A DNA stretch of 47,786 bases from assembly GCA_900752545.1 (NCBI GenBank), contig CAADVS010000082.1, positions 1 through 47,786 of the forward strand, written 5' to 3'. The DNA is from an uncultured Collinsella sp. Its GTDB lineage: Bacteria > Actinomycetota > Coriobacteriia > Coriobacteriales > Coriobacteriaceae. The position numbers and the translations under genes were made by a program. This document shows positions 16,423 through 24,329 of the stretch, piece after piece. The stretch's first letter is position 1. Every line of letters begins with the position of its first letter. Under the pieces are notes generated by a model, which was not told where the DNA came from, did not search any database, and saw nothing but the letters and a program-made list of their open reading frames with translations.

Positions 16423-17360
16423 TGGTTTCTCCCAGGGCAGGACTTTCCGCCGTTGCGATCGTCGGTCCGACGGCGGTTGGTAAGAGTGATGTTGCCGACC
16501 GTTTGGCAGCTCGTCTTTCGTCCGAAGTGCTGTCGTGCGATGCGATGCAAATCTATCGCGGCATGGATATCGGTACCGCAAAGATGGCGCCCGATGGGTG
16601 TACGGCGCCGCTGCGTCTCGTCGACATTGTAGAGCCGGGTGTGGCATATTCTGCTGCGCTTTATCAGGCTGACGCTCGCGCGCATGTTGAGCACTTGCTT
16701 GGCGAGGGCCGCCTGCCGGTGTTTTGCGGGGGTACGGGGCTGTATCTCAAGGCCGCCCTCGATGAGATGGACTTTCCCTCGGGTGAACTTGAGGACGATC
16801 GCCGTGCGGGCTATCAGGAGCTTGCCGAGCGTATTGGCGAGGAGGGACTGCATGCCCTGCTTGCCGAGCGCGACCCAGAATCTGCTGCTGTTATTCATCC
16901 CCATAACGTGCGCCGTGTGATTCGTGCGCTCGAGATGCATGATGATGGTATCTCCTATGCACAGCAAAAAAGTCAGTTTAGTGTTCCGCGCGAGCATTAT
17001 CATGCTCTATGGTTTGGTCTGACGCGTAATCGCGAGGTGCTCTACGAGCGCATTAACCTGCGTGTCGATCTGATGTTTGAACAGGGTCTTGTTGATGAGG
17101 TTCGCGGTCTTATGGACCAGGGGCTGGGAGATGCCCTGACTTCGATGCAGGCAATTGGCTATAAAGAGATCATCGATGCTTTCAATGGCGTGATTTCTAT
17201 GGATGAGGCTCGCGAACTCATCAAGATGCGTTCGCGTCGCTATGCCAAACGTCAGCTTTCGTGGTTTAAACGCGATGACCGCATCGTGTGGTTCGATATG
17301 GACGAGTTTACGATCGATGAGGTCGTTGAGGACATCCTGCATTGTATTGAGGCTGCCTAA
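16422..17360 (+). CDS. miaA: tRNA dimethylallyltransferase
   Basis: A 312-residue prenyltransferase that adds a dimethylallyl group to A37 of tRNAs reading UNN codons. It has the P loop GPTAVGKS (residues 15-22), substrate motif SCDAMQIYRGMDIGTAK, FCGGTGLYLKA and the C-terminal YAKRQLSWF. The stop overlaps the hflX start by one base. In enterobacteria hfq lies between miaA and hflX; no hfq is present here. Confidence 0.95.
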   Translation: MVSPRAGLSAVAIVGPTAVGKSDVADRLAARLSSEVLSCDAMQIYRGMDIGTAKMAPDGCTAPLRLVDIVEPGVAYSAALYQADARAHVEHLLGEGRLPVFCGGTGLYLKAALDEMDFPSGELEDDRRAGYQELAERIGEEGLHALLAERDPESAAVIHPHNVRRVIRALEMHDDGISYAQQKSQFSVPREHYHALWFGLTRNREVLYERINLRVDLMFEQGLVDEVRGLMDQGLGDALTSMQAIGYKEIIDAFNGVISMDEARELIKMRSRRYAKRQLSWFKRDDRIVWFDMDEFTIDEVVEDILHCIEAA

Positions 17361-18649
17361 TGGCCCGCTTCCCCCTTGTTCCCACGGCACCCGAGCCCGA
17401 GCGTGCCATATTAGTTGGTGTTGAGTGGCGCGACAATGCGTGGCCGCTCGATCGTTCGCTTGACGAGCTTGAGCGCCTGGCCCATACGGCTGGCGCCCAG
17501 TGCGTGGCGCGTTTGTCACAGCGTCTGGTTAAGCCGTATCCAAAATCGTTTATCGGTTCCGGTAAGGTTGAAGAGCTGTGCGGCCTGGTGCATCGCATGG
17601 ATGTCGATGTCGTTATTTTTGACGACGACCTGACGCCCTCGCAGCAATCCTATTTGGAGAAAGCCGTGGGCGAGCCGGTAAAGATTATCGATCGTACAGC
17701 ACTGATCTTGGATATCTTTGGCCTGCATGCTCAGACGCGTGAGGGACGCCTACAGGTACAGCTGGCGCAGCTTCAATATCTGTTGCCTCGTCTGCGTGGC
17801 ATGTGGAGCCATCTTGCCAAGGAGCAGACGCGCGGCGGCATCGGTTCGCGCTTTGGCCAGGGTGAAAGCCAGCTCGAGGTTGACCGTCGCTTGATTCGCA
17901 ATAAGATTGCCGCGCTTCGTCGTGAGCTCAAGCAGGTTGAACAGCGTCGCGATGTCCAGTCCAAGAGCCGCATTGAGTCACCGGCGTTTCGCGTCGCGTT
18001 AGCCGGTTATACCAATGCCGGTAAATCGACGTTGCTCAATCGCCTGACCGGCTCTACGGTACTTTCGCAGGACAAGCTGTTTGCTACGCTCGACCCGACG
18101 ACGCGTTCGTATCGCCTGCCCGGCGGTCGCGGCATGACGATTACCGATACCGTTGGCTTTATTCAAAAGCTACCGCATGGTCTCGTTGATGCCTTTAAGT
18201 CCACGCTGTCTGAGGTTCTTGGTGCCGATCTGATCCTTAAAGTTGTGGATGCCTCTGACGAGGACTACGAGCGCCAGCTCGAGGCAGTCGATCGCGTTCT
18301 TGACGAGATCGGTGCCGGCGAGCGTTTGACGCTTACGGTGTTCAATAAAATCGATCTGCTCGATAGTGTTGATCGATTGAGCTTCCGTCGTCGCTATCCC
18401 GAGGCCGTGCTGTTCTCGGCCCAGACAGGCGAGGGACTCGACGATCTCGTCGACCGTATTGCTCGTGAGGCGGCTGCTACCGATGTGTTGCTCTCTGCTG
18501 ATATCCCGTATCGTGAGGGCGCCCTCATCACGCTGGTGCATGAGCAGGGAACCCTTTTGCACGAGGAATATCTTGAGGACGGCGTTCGTATTGTGGCGAA
18601 GCTGCCGGTTCGTATCGCGCCGCGGCTCAAGCGTTATCGCACCGAGTAG
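17360..18649 (+). CDS. hflX: Ribosome-associated GTPase HflX
   Basis: A 429-residue GTPase that splits or rescues stalled ribosomes. It has the N-terminal HflX domain with the glycine-rich GGIGSRFGQGESQLEVDRR segment, G1 GYTNAGKS (216-223), G3 DTVGF, and G4 in NKID. The last bases (18634-18649) overlap the 3' end of the convergent acyltransferase gene on the minus strand. Confidence 0.95.
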   Translation: MARFPLVPTAPEPERAILVGVEWRDNAWPLDRSLDELERLAHTAGAQCVARLSQRLVKPYPKSFIGSGKVEELCGLVHRMDVDVVIFDDDLTPSQQSYLEKAVGEPVKIIDRTALILDIFGLHAQTREGRLQVQLAQLQYLLPRLRGMWSHLAKEQTRGGIGSRFGQGESQLEVDRRLIRNKIAALRRELKQVEQRRDVQSKSRIESPAFRVALAGYTNAGKSTLLNRLTGSTVLSQDKLFATLDPTTRSYRLPGGRGMTITDTVGFIQKLPHGLVDAFKSTLSEVLGADLILKVVDASDEDYERQLEAVDRVLDEIGAGERLTLTVFNKIDLLDSVDRLSFRRRYPEAVLFSAQTGEGLDDLVDRIAREAAATDVLLSADIPYREGALITLVHEQGTLLHEEYLEDGVRIVAKLPVRIAPRLKRYRTE

Positions 18650-19338
18650 ACGAGCTCCAAAAAGCCCAGAATAATGGGCTGATGCAGCAGATAAAAGGGG
18701 AGTGCGTGACGTCCAAGGCTGGCGAGCGCCGGGACGGGATTGGCGTAGGCCCAGCTAGGGACGGTCTTATCGGTTGCCTTCGCTATGTGTGCGGCGTAGT
18801 ATCCTGCAAGATACATAAAGAAAAACGGGATGATGGGGTAGTAATCACCTGAGACAAACCCAGGGCTCGGAAATCCCAGCCACGCCAGGTGGGGGACAGG
18901 GTAGATCGTTTTGGGGATGCTCCAGGTGAGGGCAAACAACAAAAGGCATAGGGACATGCCCCATCTCGCCGATATCTTCTTAAGGACGGGATCGGTCAAC
19001 GCCACGATGCCGGTACATGCGGCCATGCAGTAGATGATGCCAAAATTAACCGAATCGTCTACTGAGACAAGTGTTGTTGCCAACCAGACGACGAGTGCTG
19101 CTAAGGCGTATTTGGCGGCACGTTTGATATTGTTGCGCGAAAGGGTGCACATCCAACCCGCGATAAACAAAAATACCCAGCTGATGCTGGCGCGCCAGAT
19201 GTCTTGAAAGACAGTCTGGGTAAACCAGGGCATATCCCAGCCGTACAGGTAGGCGAGATCGTAGCAAGCGTGAAAACCTGCCATTGAAATCATCGTAAAC
19301 CCGCGGACGGTATCAAAGATAGTGATGCGTTTTTGCAT
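18634..19338 (-). CDS. DUF1624/HGSNAT-like membrane acyltransferase
   Basis: A 234-residue multi-pass membrane protein. The N-terminal FDTVRGFTMISMAGFHACYDL resembles the catalytic region of the heparan-alpha-glucosaminide N-acetyltransferase-like family (DUF1624), with a conserved histidine after the first helix; about six or seven hydrophobic helices follow. Such proteins are thought to move acetyl or acyl groups across the membrane onto sugars, but bacterial substrates are mostly unknown. Its ATG overlaps the lexA stop by one base, so it is almost surely transcribed from the lexA promoter. An SOS link is therefore inferred from position only. Confidence 0.75.
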   Translation of the reverse strand: MQKRITIFDTVRGFTMISMAGFHACYDLAYLYGWDMPWFTQTVFQDIWRASISWVFLFIAGWMCTLSRNNIKRAAKYALAALVVWLATTLVSVDDSVNFGIIYCMAACTGIVALTDPVLKKISARWGMSLCLLLFALTWSIPKTIYPVPHLAWLGFPSPGFVSGDYYPIIPFFFMYLAGYYAAHIAKATDKTVPSWAYANPVPALASLGRHALPFYLLHQPIILGFLELVYSVR

Positions 19339-19982
19339 TACGAGAACCGGCGCATCAAGCCGACGACTTTGCCCAAGATAACGGGATTCGTTGCATAGAT
19401 AGGCTCCATGGTGTCATTCTCGGGCTGCAGGCGCACGCGTCCCTGCTCCTTGTAGAACGTCTTGACGGTCGCTGAACCATCAATCATGGCCACGACAATT
19501 TCGCCGTTCATGGCACTCTTTTGTTCACGGACGATGATGTAATCGCCATTGAAGATGCCGACATTGATCATTGAGCTCCCATGCACCTCAAGGATAAAGG
19601 AACCCTGATCGGTGGCGATTTCGGTCGGGATAGTAAAAGTGTCTTCGATATTCTGCTCGGCCAGAATGGGAATCCCAGCCGCGACGCGACCAACGAGCGG
19701 TAGCGAGACCGTTCCGCGAGGTGCGGTGGGCTCGTCAGATTTAGAAATTGAGACAGAGGAACCGTCCTCGTTAAAGAGTTCCAGGGCGCGCGGTTTGGTG
19801 GCATCGCGCTTGAGTAGCCCGCGCGCCTCCAGAGCAGATAGATGGGCGTGCACGGTGCTGGGGGAGGAAAGGCCCACGGCAGAAGCCATCTCGCGCACGC
19901 TGGGCGGATAACCCTTCTCCTGCTGATATTCCTTGATGAAGTCGTAAATTTGCTGCTGACGCTTGGTAATTTTGCGAGCCAT
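19338..19982 (-). CDS. lexA: SOS repressor LexA
   Basis: A 214-residue repressor-protease. The N-terminal winged helix (about 1-65, ITKRQQQIYDFIKEYQQEKGYPPSVREMA) binds SOS boxes. The C-terminal S24 domain has the self-cleavage site A102-G103 (GRVAAGIP), catalytic Ser137 (HGSSM) and Lys174 (TVKTF). The start at 19982 is set by homology, as LexA proteins start shortly before this motif; a longer upstream reading frame is not conserved. Three GAAC-N4-GTTC-type boxes lie just upstream, so it is expected to regulate itself and the divergent LysM gene. Confidence 0.97.
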   Translation of the reverse strand: MARKITKRQQQIYDFIKEYQQEKGYPPSVREMASAVGLSSPSTVHAHLSALEARGLLKRDATKPRALELFNEDGSSVSISKSDEPTAPRGTVSLPLVGRVAAGIPILAEQNIEDTFTIPTEIATDQGSFILEVHGSSMINVGIFNGDYIIVREQKSAMNGEIVVAMIDGSATVKTFYKEQGRVRLQPENDTMEPIYATNPVILGKVVGLMRRFS

Positions 19983-20006
19983 CAGGGCATCCTCTCTACC
20001 CATGTC

Positions 20007-20018
20007 AAACAAATGTTC
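20007..20018. promoter_or_regulatory. SOS box 1 (one mismatch), lexA-proximal
   Basis: AAACAAATGTTC differs from the GAAC-N4-GTTC pattern at one base. It lies about 25 bases upstream of the lexA start, within its leader or promoter. Confidence 0.55.
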
Positions 20019-20027
20019 GAATTTTGC

Positions 20028-20055
20028 TTGACAGGAACAACTGTTCGAAGATAAT
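20028..20055 (+). promoter_or_regulatory. Promoter of LysM gene with SOS box 2
   Basis: TTGACA (20028-20033) and GATAAT (20050-20055) are 16 bases apart and face the LysM gene. The SOS box GAACAACTGTTC (20035-20046) lies between them, the same arrangement as in the recA promoter. Expected start of transcription is near 20062. Confidence 0.8.
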
Positions 20056-20062
20056 AATAACC

Positions 20063-20074
20063 GAACATTCGTTC
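20063..20074. promoter_or_regulatory. SOS box 3
   Basis: GAACATTCGTTC matches GAAC-N4-GTTC exactly. It would cover the start of the rightward transcript and lies upstream of the leftward lexA promoter, allowing one LexA array to control both directions. Confidence 0.8.
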
Positions 20075-20142
20075 TCGCGCTAGACATTTTTGTCCGCGCG
20101 GCTTGATAAAACTGTTCTCAGCAAAACACGCGAGAGGAGAAC

Positions 20143-20595
20143 ATGATGAACGCAACGAATATGGTCCAGGGAAACCTCGCCCTTAAGCTCGAGACGCCTG
20201 CCGCGCCCGCTTTTACTGTTGTCAAGGGTGGACGTTCCGGTTATCAGCCTTTGCCCGTAAAGTCTGCTCGCACTCAGTATGCTGTTGCCGCGCCGACTCC
20301 CGCTGCCCTGAAGGTCTCGACGATTGTTGCCGTCGCCGTTGCGCTCACGCTCTTTTTTGTCCTCGCTACGTCGGTCTTTAGCGCTCGTCGCGCCGCGTAT
20401 GCCGAGTCCGTTTCCAACGTTACCTACGAGACCATTCGCGTTCAGCCTGGTGATTCTCTTTGGTCGCTTGCCGAGGAATATCCAATCGAAGGCCTTTCCA
20501 CGCAAGAGACTTCCGACATGATCCGTAACGTCAATCATCTGGAGCATGGTTCGCTCGCCGCCGGTGCGCATCTTAAGGTTCCTACTCGTTCGTAA
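20143..20595 (+). CDS. LysM membrane protein, probable YneA-type SOS division inhibitor
   Basis: A 150-residue protein with about 56 cytoplasmic residues, one membrane helix (57-79) and an outer LysM peptidoglycan-binding domain (95-147; IRVQPGDSLWSLAEEYP). It is divergent from lexA and driven by an SOS promoter. Bacillus YneA has the same location, a membrane helix and a LysM domain, and delays division during DNA damage. The N-terminal segment is longer than in YneA. The ATG at 20143 (or 20146) follows GAGAGGAG (20132-20139). Role as division inhibitor is inferred from layout, not from close sequence identity. Confidence 0.75.
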   Translation: MMNATNMVQGNLALKLETPAAPAFTVVKGGRSGYQPLPVKSARTQYAVAAPTPAALKVSTIVAVAVALTLFFVLATSVFSARRAAYAESVSNVTYETIRVQPGDSLWSLAEEYPIEGLSTQETSDMIRNVNHLEHGSLAAGAHLKVPTRS

Positions 20596-20608
20596 TCATT
20601 ATCACGCT

Positions 20609-20652
20609 GCGCATGGTACCCTTGTTATCGTTTAAGAGGAGGTACCATGCGC
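20609..20652 (+). promoter_or_regulatory. Hairpin enclosing the nrdR ribosome site and start
   Basis: GCGCATGGTACC (20609-20620) is the perfect reverse complement of 20641-20652, which contains the nrdR ATG (20647). The 20-base loop holds the AAGAGGA ribosome site. In the folded mRNA the start codon would be paired and the ribosome site looped out. This suggests translational control of nrdR. A DNA operator is the alternative. Confidence 0.6.
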
Positions 20653-21090
20653 TGTCCCAAATGCGGCAAGGCACATACCCGCGTCGTTGATTCCCGTATG
20701 CAGGAGTCAAATAACACCATTAAGCGCCGTCGCGAATGTTGCTCGTGTAATTACCGCTTTACAACGTTCGAGCGATGCGAAGACCCAATCGAGGTCATTA
20801 AGTCGGACGGAACTAAGCAGCGGTTCGATCGCAATAAGCTGCTCGTCGGCTTGATGCGCGCCACCATCAAGCGTGATATCGACACTAAGAAGCTCAATGA
20901 GATTATCGACGATATCGAGGTCGAGCTGCGTTCTCGTACGCTGACGGCCGTCACGTCCCATGAGTTGGGTGACATGGTGCTCAAGCGCTTGGCCAAGATC
21001 GACAAGGTGGCGTACATCCGCTTTGCCTCGGTCTACCGCGATTTCAAAGACGTCGATGAGTTTCTGCAAGAGCTTGACAAGCTAAGGTGA
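20647..21090 (+). CDS. nrdR: Transcriptional repressor NrdR
   Basis: A 147-residue repressor of ribonucleotide reductase genes that senses ATP and dATP. It has the zinc finger with C3, C6, C31 and C34 (MRCPKCG and CCSCNYRF), then an ATP-cone (about 49-139; VIKSDGTKQRFDRNKLLVGL). The length is standard. It is followed after four bases by dut, another dNTP-pool gene. The start lies inside a perfect hairpin. Ribonucleotide reductase genes are outside this window. Confidence 0.96.
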   Translation: MRCPKCGKAHTRVVDSRMQESNNTIKRRRECCSCNYRFTTFERCEDPIEVIKSDGTKQRFDRNKLLVGLMRATIKRDIDTKKLNEIIDDIEVELRSRTLTAVTSHELGDMVLKRLAKIDKVAYIRFASVYRDFKDVDEFLQELDKLR

Positions 21091-21094
21091 TTCC

Positions 21095-21538
21095 ATGTCC
21101 AACATTACCGTCAACATAAAGCGTCTCGACCCTACCGTCGAGCTTCCCAAATACGCCCATCCCACCGATGCCGGTTTGGATCTGCGCTCCAACGAGGACT
21201 GCGTCCTGAGGCCCTTCGAACGTCGTCTGGTCTCTACTGGGCTGGCCATCGCCCTGCCCGACGGTTACGCCGGCTTCGTCCAGCCCCGCAGCGGCTTGGC
21301 CATCAAGCAGGGCCTGTCTATAGTCAATACGCCGGGCCTCATCGACGCCCACTACCGAGGAGAACTCAAGGTTATCCTCATCAACCTGGATCCCTCCAAC
21401 AACATTCAAATCAACAAAGGCGACCGCATAGCCCAACTCGTCATCCAAGAAGTCCCCACGGTCAACCTCATAGAGGTAGACGAGCTAGACAAAACCGACC
21501 GAGGCAACGGAGGCTTCGGCTCCAGCGGCGTAGCCTAG
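21095..21538 (+). CDS. dut: dUTP diphosphatase
   Basis: A 147-residue trimeric dUTPase that converts dUTP to dUMP and keeps uracil out of DNA. The five motifs are present: AGLDLRS, PRSGLAIKQG, GLIDAHYRGE with the catalytic Asp, GDRIAQLVI, and the C-terminal RGNGGFGSSG. Codon use changes along the gene: the 3' half is C- and A-rich with ATA, CTA and many CCC codons, unlike nrdR. It ends just before the palindrome cluster. Confidence 0.95.
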   Translation: MSNITVNIKRLDPTVELPKYAHPTDAGLDLRSNEDCVLRPFERRLVSTGLAIALPDGYAGFVQPRSGLAIKQGLSIVNTPGLIDAHYRGELKVILINLDPSNNIQINKGDRIAQLVIQEVPTVNLIEVDELDKTDRGNGGFGSSGVA

Positions 21539-21550
21539 GGGCGCTCGTAT

Positions 21551-21660
21551 CCCTCCCGCCCGCCTCTCACACATATCATTCCATGCTCAAACATTCTCGC
21601 TTCGCTTTGCTCGCTGCGAAACTGCGCGTGGAACGATATGTGTGAGAGGCGGGCGGGCGG
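21551..21660. repeat. Palindromic element A (variable stem, conserved loop)
   Basis: Near-perfect arms at about 21551-21583 and 21629-21660 enclose 45 bases. The loop contains a 22-base block (21584-21605) and a 16-base block (21613-21628) that recur inverted in element C (21816-21917). The arms of A and C differ in sequence, yet each pairs with its partner. It begins 12 bases after the dut stop and lies between convergent genes, so it may also end transcription. No reading frame is present. Confidence 0.75.
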
Positions 21661-21690
21661 CTACTCGCTTGAAACAATATTTACTTTTCT

Positions 21691-21739
21691 AGTAAGCCGA
21701 CGCTACAAAGGGACCGTCCCTTTGTAGCGTCGGCTTACT
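21691..21739. repeat. Perfect 49-bp palindrome (element B)
   Basis: Positions 21691-21714 and 21716-21739 are perfect reverse complements over 24 bases around a single central base. Such a tight palindrome would extrude as a cruciform or fold into a very stable RNA hairpin. It is unrelated in sequence to elements A and C. A strong bidirectional terminator or a mobile-element scar are both possible. Confidence 0.8.
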
Positions 21740-21815
21740 GTATTTATATTTTCTGGTTCCCCTTTGCAGATTTTACTGGTGGGGAATCTGGTATAGCTGC
21801 TAGTACGTTAACGCA
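21740..21815. other. Spacer between palindromes
   Basis: AT-rich spacer. It contains a minor inverted repeat, TAGCTGC (21794-21800) and GCAGCTA (21813-21819), that runs into the left arm of element C. No gene or promoter is supported. Confidence 0.3.
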
Positions 21816-21917
21816 GCTAGCCTGCGGGAGGCCCTATATATCGTCCCGCGCGCAGTTTCGCAGCGAAGCGAGAATGTTTGAGCACGGGATGATATATAGG
21901 GCCTCCCGCAGGCTAGC
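21816..21917. repeat. Palindromic element C (inverted relative of element A)
   Basis: Arms 21816-21847 and 21886-21917 pair over 32 bases with one difference. The loop (21848-21885) is, in reverse complement, the element A loop lacking nine bases: 21863-21884 matches 21584-21605 and 21849-21864 matches 21613-21628. It ends 14 bases before the glycosyltransferase stop on the minus strand. Confidence 0.75.
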
Positions 21918-21930
21918 GGACATTAAGACC

Positions 21931-23232
21931 CTAGCGAATATGCGCGGGTTTATCGCCCCAGTAGAAGCGGCAGAAGGCTCGTTTGCGCTTTTGGGGCTTG
22001 CCTACGAGCTCCATGGTTGCGATGGCGATGTCCTCGGCTGCGCGTGGACGGCGCAGCACTTCGCCATTGATGAGCAGTGCCTTGAGCGACTCGGGATGAT
22101 CGTGGAGATGGCGTAACGTCACGATGAGTTCTCGTGCGGTGGTGACATGCATACTGGCGCCCATGCCGGTGAGCATCGTTGTGTTGGCCTTTTCCTGACC
22201 GTATGATTTGCCCAGCAGGATCATCGGCAGATGTGCGCATAGGCACTCGGTGACGGTGAGCCCGCCCGACTTGAGGATTGCCAGGTCGCAGCCGTGCATG
22301 AGGGCCGCCATGTCATCCACGTAGTCCAGAACTGTGACGTTTTCGAGCTTCATGGCGTCGAAGAGCGTTTTGAGTCGGGTGGCGTATTCCTTATCCTTGC
22401 CCGGTAAAAAGACAAAGTGCATGTCCTCAAAGCTGCGTAAGAAGGGGAGCGTGTGGTCCATCGCGGCACGGAAACGCACGTATGGTTGGGGCAAACTGGC
22501 GCCGGCCATCACCAATACGACGGTTTTGTCTATGGGGAGATTGAACTTGCTGAGCTCATCTTCGCGTTTGTAATCGGTATCGAAACCGGCTCGGATGGGG
22601 ATGCCCGTTATGCGGATCTTTGACTCGGGAACCTTGCGCGGGCGCAGCGTTTCGGCCATAAATTCGTTGGCTACACAGAATAGGTCGGTGTCCTTGTGGG
22701 GCCAAAAGCCTTCGACTTCGTAATCGGTCGGCACGCAGATGACCGGGTAATCGATACCCGTGATGACGCGGGCGCCCACAGCGACGTTGGCCGCCGTAAT
22801 GTGTGTTGCGACCACGGCTATGGGCCTGCGGGTCCGGACGTATTCGTTGAAGGCGGGGAACATAATTCGTGACCATGCTGTGCCGCCGCCCCAGAGCAGA
22901 TGTCCTGTAAGCGTATATCGCCAGGTCAGGTCGTAAATGGGGCGTGTGGCTCCCGTAAAAGAAGCCGCGGTCTTATTGCCGTCGAATTTAATACGTCCAA
23001 AATCAAGGATATCGAGCACTTCAATTTCAATATCCTCAGGGATTCCCTTGGTGCCGCGGATAAGGTCAAATGCTTGTGCAATCGCGTTGGCGGCGGCTTT
23101 GTGGCCCGATCCAACTGATGCGTGCACAATGGTTACCAGGGGTTTTTGTGCAGGTAAAACGGTCATTTGCTCCGGTTGGGGAGTGGCTTGCATGGGCAGG
23201 GGAGCGCTATTGCTCGTCTGCGTTTGATCCAT
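21931..23232 (-). CDS. MGDG-synthase-like glycosyltransferase
   Basis: A 433-residue GT-B glycosyltransferase of the family that includes processive diacylglycerol glucosyltransferases (UgtP) and plant MGDG synthase. The N-terminal HASVGSGHKAAANAIAQAFD is the family hallmark, and the C-terminal KSGGLTVTECLCAHLPMIL is the sugar-nucleotide-binding region, as in MurG. It probably adds a hexose to diacylglycerol at the inner membrane face, giving glycolipid or a lipoteichoic acid anchor. The start at 23232 (MDQTQTS) has GGGGAG just upstream; the longer upstream frame is not conserved. It stands alone, divergent from trxB. The substrate is inferred from the family. Confidence 0.82.
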   Translation of the reverse strand: MDQTQTSNSAPLPMQATPQPEQMTVLPAQKPLVTIVHASVGSGHKAAANAIAQAFDLIRGTKGIPEDIEIEVLDILDFGRIKFDGNKTAASFTGATRPIYDLTWRYTLTGHLLWGGGTAWSRIMFPAFNEYVRTRRPIAVVATHITAANVAVGARVITGIDYPVICVPTDYEVEGFWPHKDTDLFCVANEFMAETLRPRKVPESKIRITGIPIRAGFDTDYKREDELSKFNLPIDKTVVLVMAGASLPQPYVRFRAAMDHTLPFLRSFEDMHFVFLPGKDKEYATRLKTLFDAMKLENVTVLDYVDDMAALMHGCDLAILKSGGLTVTECLCAHLPMILLGKSYGQEKANTTMLTGMGASMHVTTARELIVTLRHLHDHPESLKALLINGEVLRRPRAAEDIAIATMELVGKPQKRKRAFCRFYWGDKPAHIR

Positions 23233-23349
23233 CGATAACTCCCCTTCAGCTTTGTTACGCGATTTATTATTGTAGTGCATGAGTGTCATGTTCACGTAAA
23301 TTTGGGTATGAGCGCAAAGAACGACAACGTTTCGACGAGAGGATTCTTC

Positions 23350-24288
23350 ATGACTACCGATCAGCCGATTGATGTTGCGATTATCGGTGGAGGCCCCGCG
23401 GGCTATGCTGCCGCCATTTACGCTGCGCGTGCCAACCTGACGACGACCGTGATTGAGCAGGGCATGTCGGGTGGACAGATCGCCACGACCAATGAAGTCG
23501 AGAACTATCCGGGCATTCCGCTCTTGAGTGGCGCCGAACTCGGCGAGCGTTTTCAGCAACATGCAGAGGGGCTGGGAGCGCAGGTTACATGGAGCATGGT
23601 TACGGGTATCGATTACGATGCCGATGCAGCGCTGTTTACGGTGCATCACGATATGGGCGATACGCTTGCCTCGAGCGTTATCGCTTGCATGGGTGCCACG
23701 CCGCGTCCGGCAGGTTTCGCTGGCGAGGATACCTATCGCGGTCGTGGCGTTTCATATTGCGCAACATGTGACGGCATGTTCTTCCGCGGCAAACAGGTCT
23801 TTGTAATCGGTGGTGGCAATTCGGCATGCGAAGAGGCACTGTTCCTGTCAGATATTGCCAGCAGTGTGACCATCGTGCTGCGCCGCGACCAGTTCCGTGC
23901 GCCTGATGGTGTTGTTCAGAAAGTACTCAAAAAGGACAATATTACAGTTAGGTACCAAACTAGTATTGTGGAGCTTTCTGGTGAAGCGATGCCCACGACA
24001 ATTACGTTCAAAGACAATGCAAGCGGTAAGACGCATGCCGAGACCTTTGAGCCTGGCTCGTTTGGCATTTTTGTCTTTACCGGCACGCAACCCCATACCG
24101 AGCTTGTTGAGCATCTAGTCGATCTGGCGCCTGATGGCGGCATTCTGACTGATGAATCCATGGCGACCCGCACGCCAGGTCTATTTGCTGCTGGCGACAT
24201 CCGTTCCAAGCGCTTACGTCAGGTTGTTACCGCCGTTTCTGACGGAGCCATAGCAGCAACGAGCGCATACGCGTTTCTCCGCGGATAA
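23350..24288 (+). CDS. trxB: Thioredoxin reductase
   Basis: A 312-residue flavoprotein that passes electrons from NADPH to thioredoxin. It has the FAD site IIGGGPAGYAAA (11-22), active-site CATC with C137 and C140, NADPH site VIGGGNSACEEA, and C-terminal FAD motif GLFAAGDI. The ATG at 23350 follows AGAGGA and is chosen over upstream in-frame codons. No thioredoxin gene is adjacent. A strong terminator follows. Confidence 0.93.
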   Translation: MTTDQPIDVAIIGGGPAGYAAAIYAARANLTTTVIEQGMSGGQIATTNEVENYPGIPLLSGAELGERFQQHAEGLGAQVTWSMVTGIDYDADAALFTVHHDMGDTLASSVIACMGATPRPAGFAGEDTYRGRGVSYCATCDGMFFRGKQVFVIGGGNSACEEALFLSDIASSVTIVLRRDQFRAPDGVVQKVLKKDNITVRYQTSIVELSGEAMPTTITFKDNASGKTHAETFEPGSFGIFVFTGTQPHTELVEHLVDLAPDGGILTDESMATRTPGLFAAGDIRSKRLRQVVTAVSDGAIAATSAYAFLRG

Positions 24289-24329
24289 GTACGATAATAT
24301 ATCTTATGTAAGGTTGTTATCTATTAACT

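Noticed and set aside
21551..21917. Insertion sequence remnant with transposase
   Set aside because: No frame encodes a transposase fragment, and no target-site duplication can be identified from this sequence alone.
21874..22116. 80-residue plus-strand frame near element C
   Set aside because: It starts inside the palindrome and lies antisense to the glycosyltransferase C terminus.
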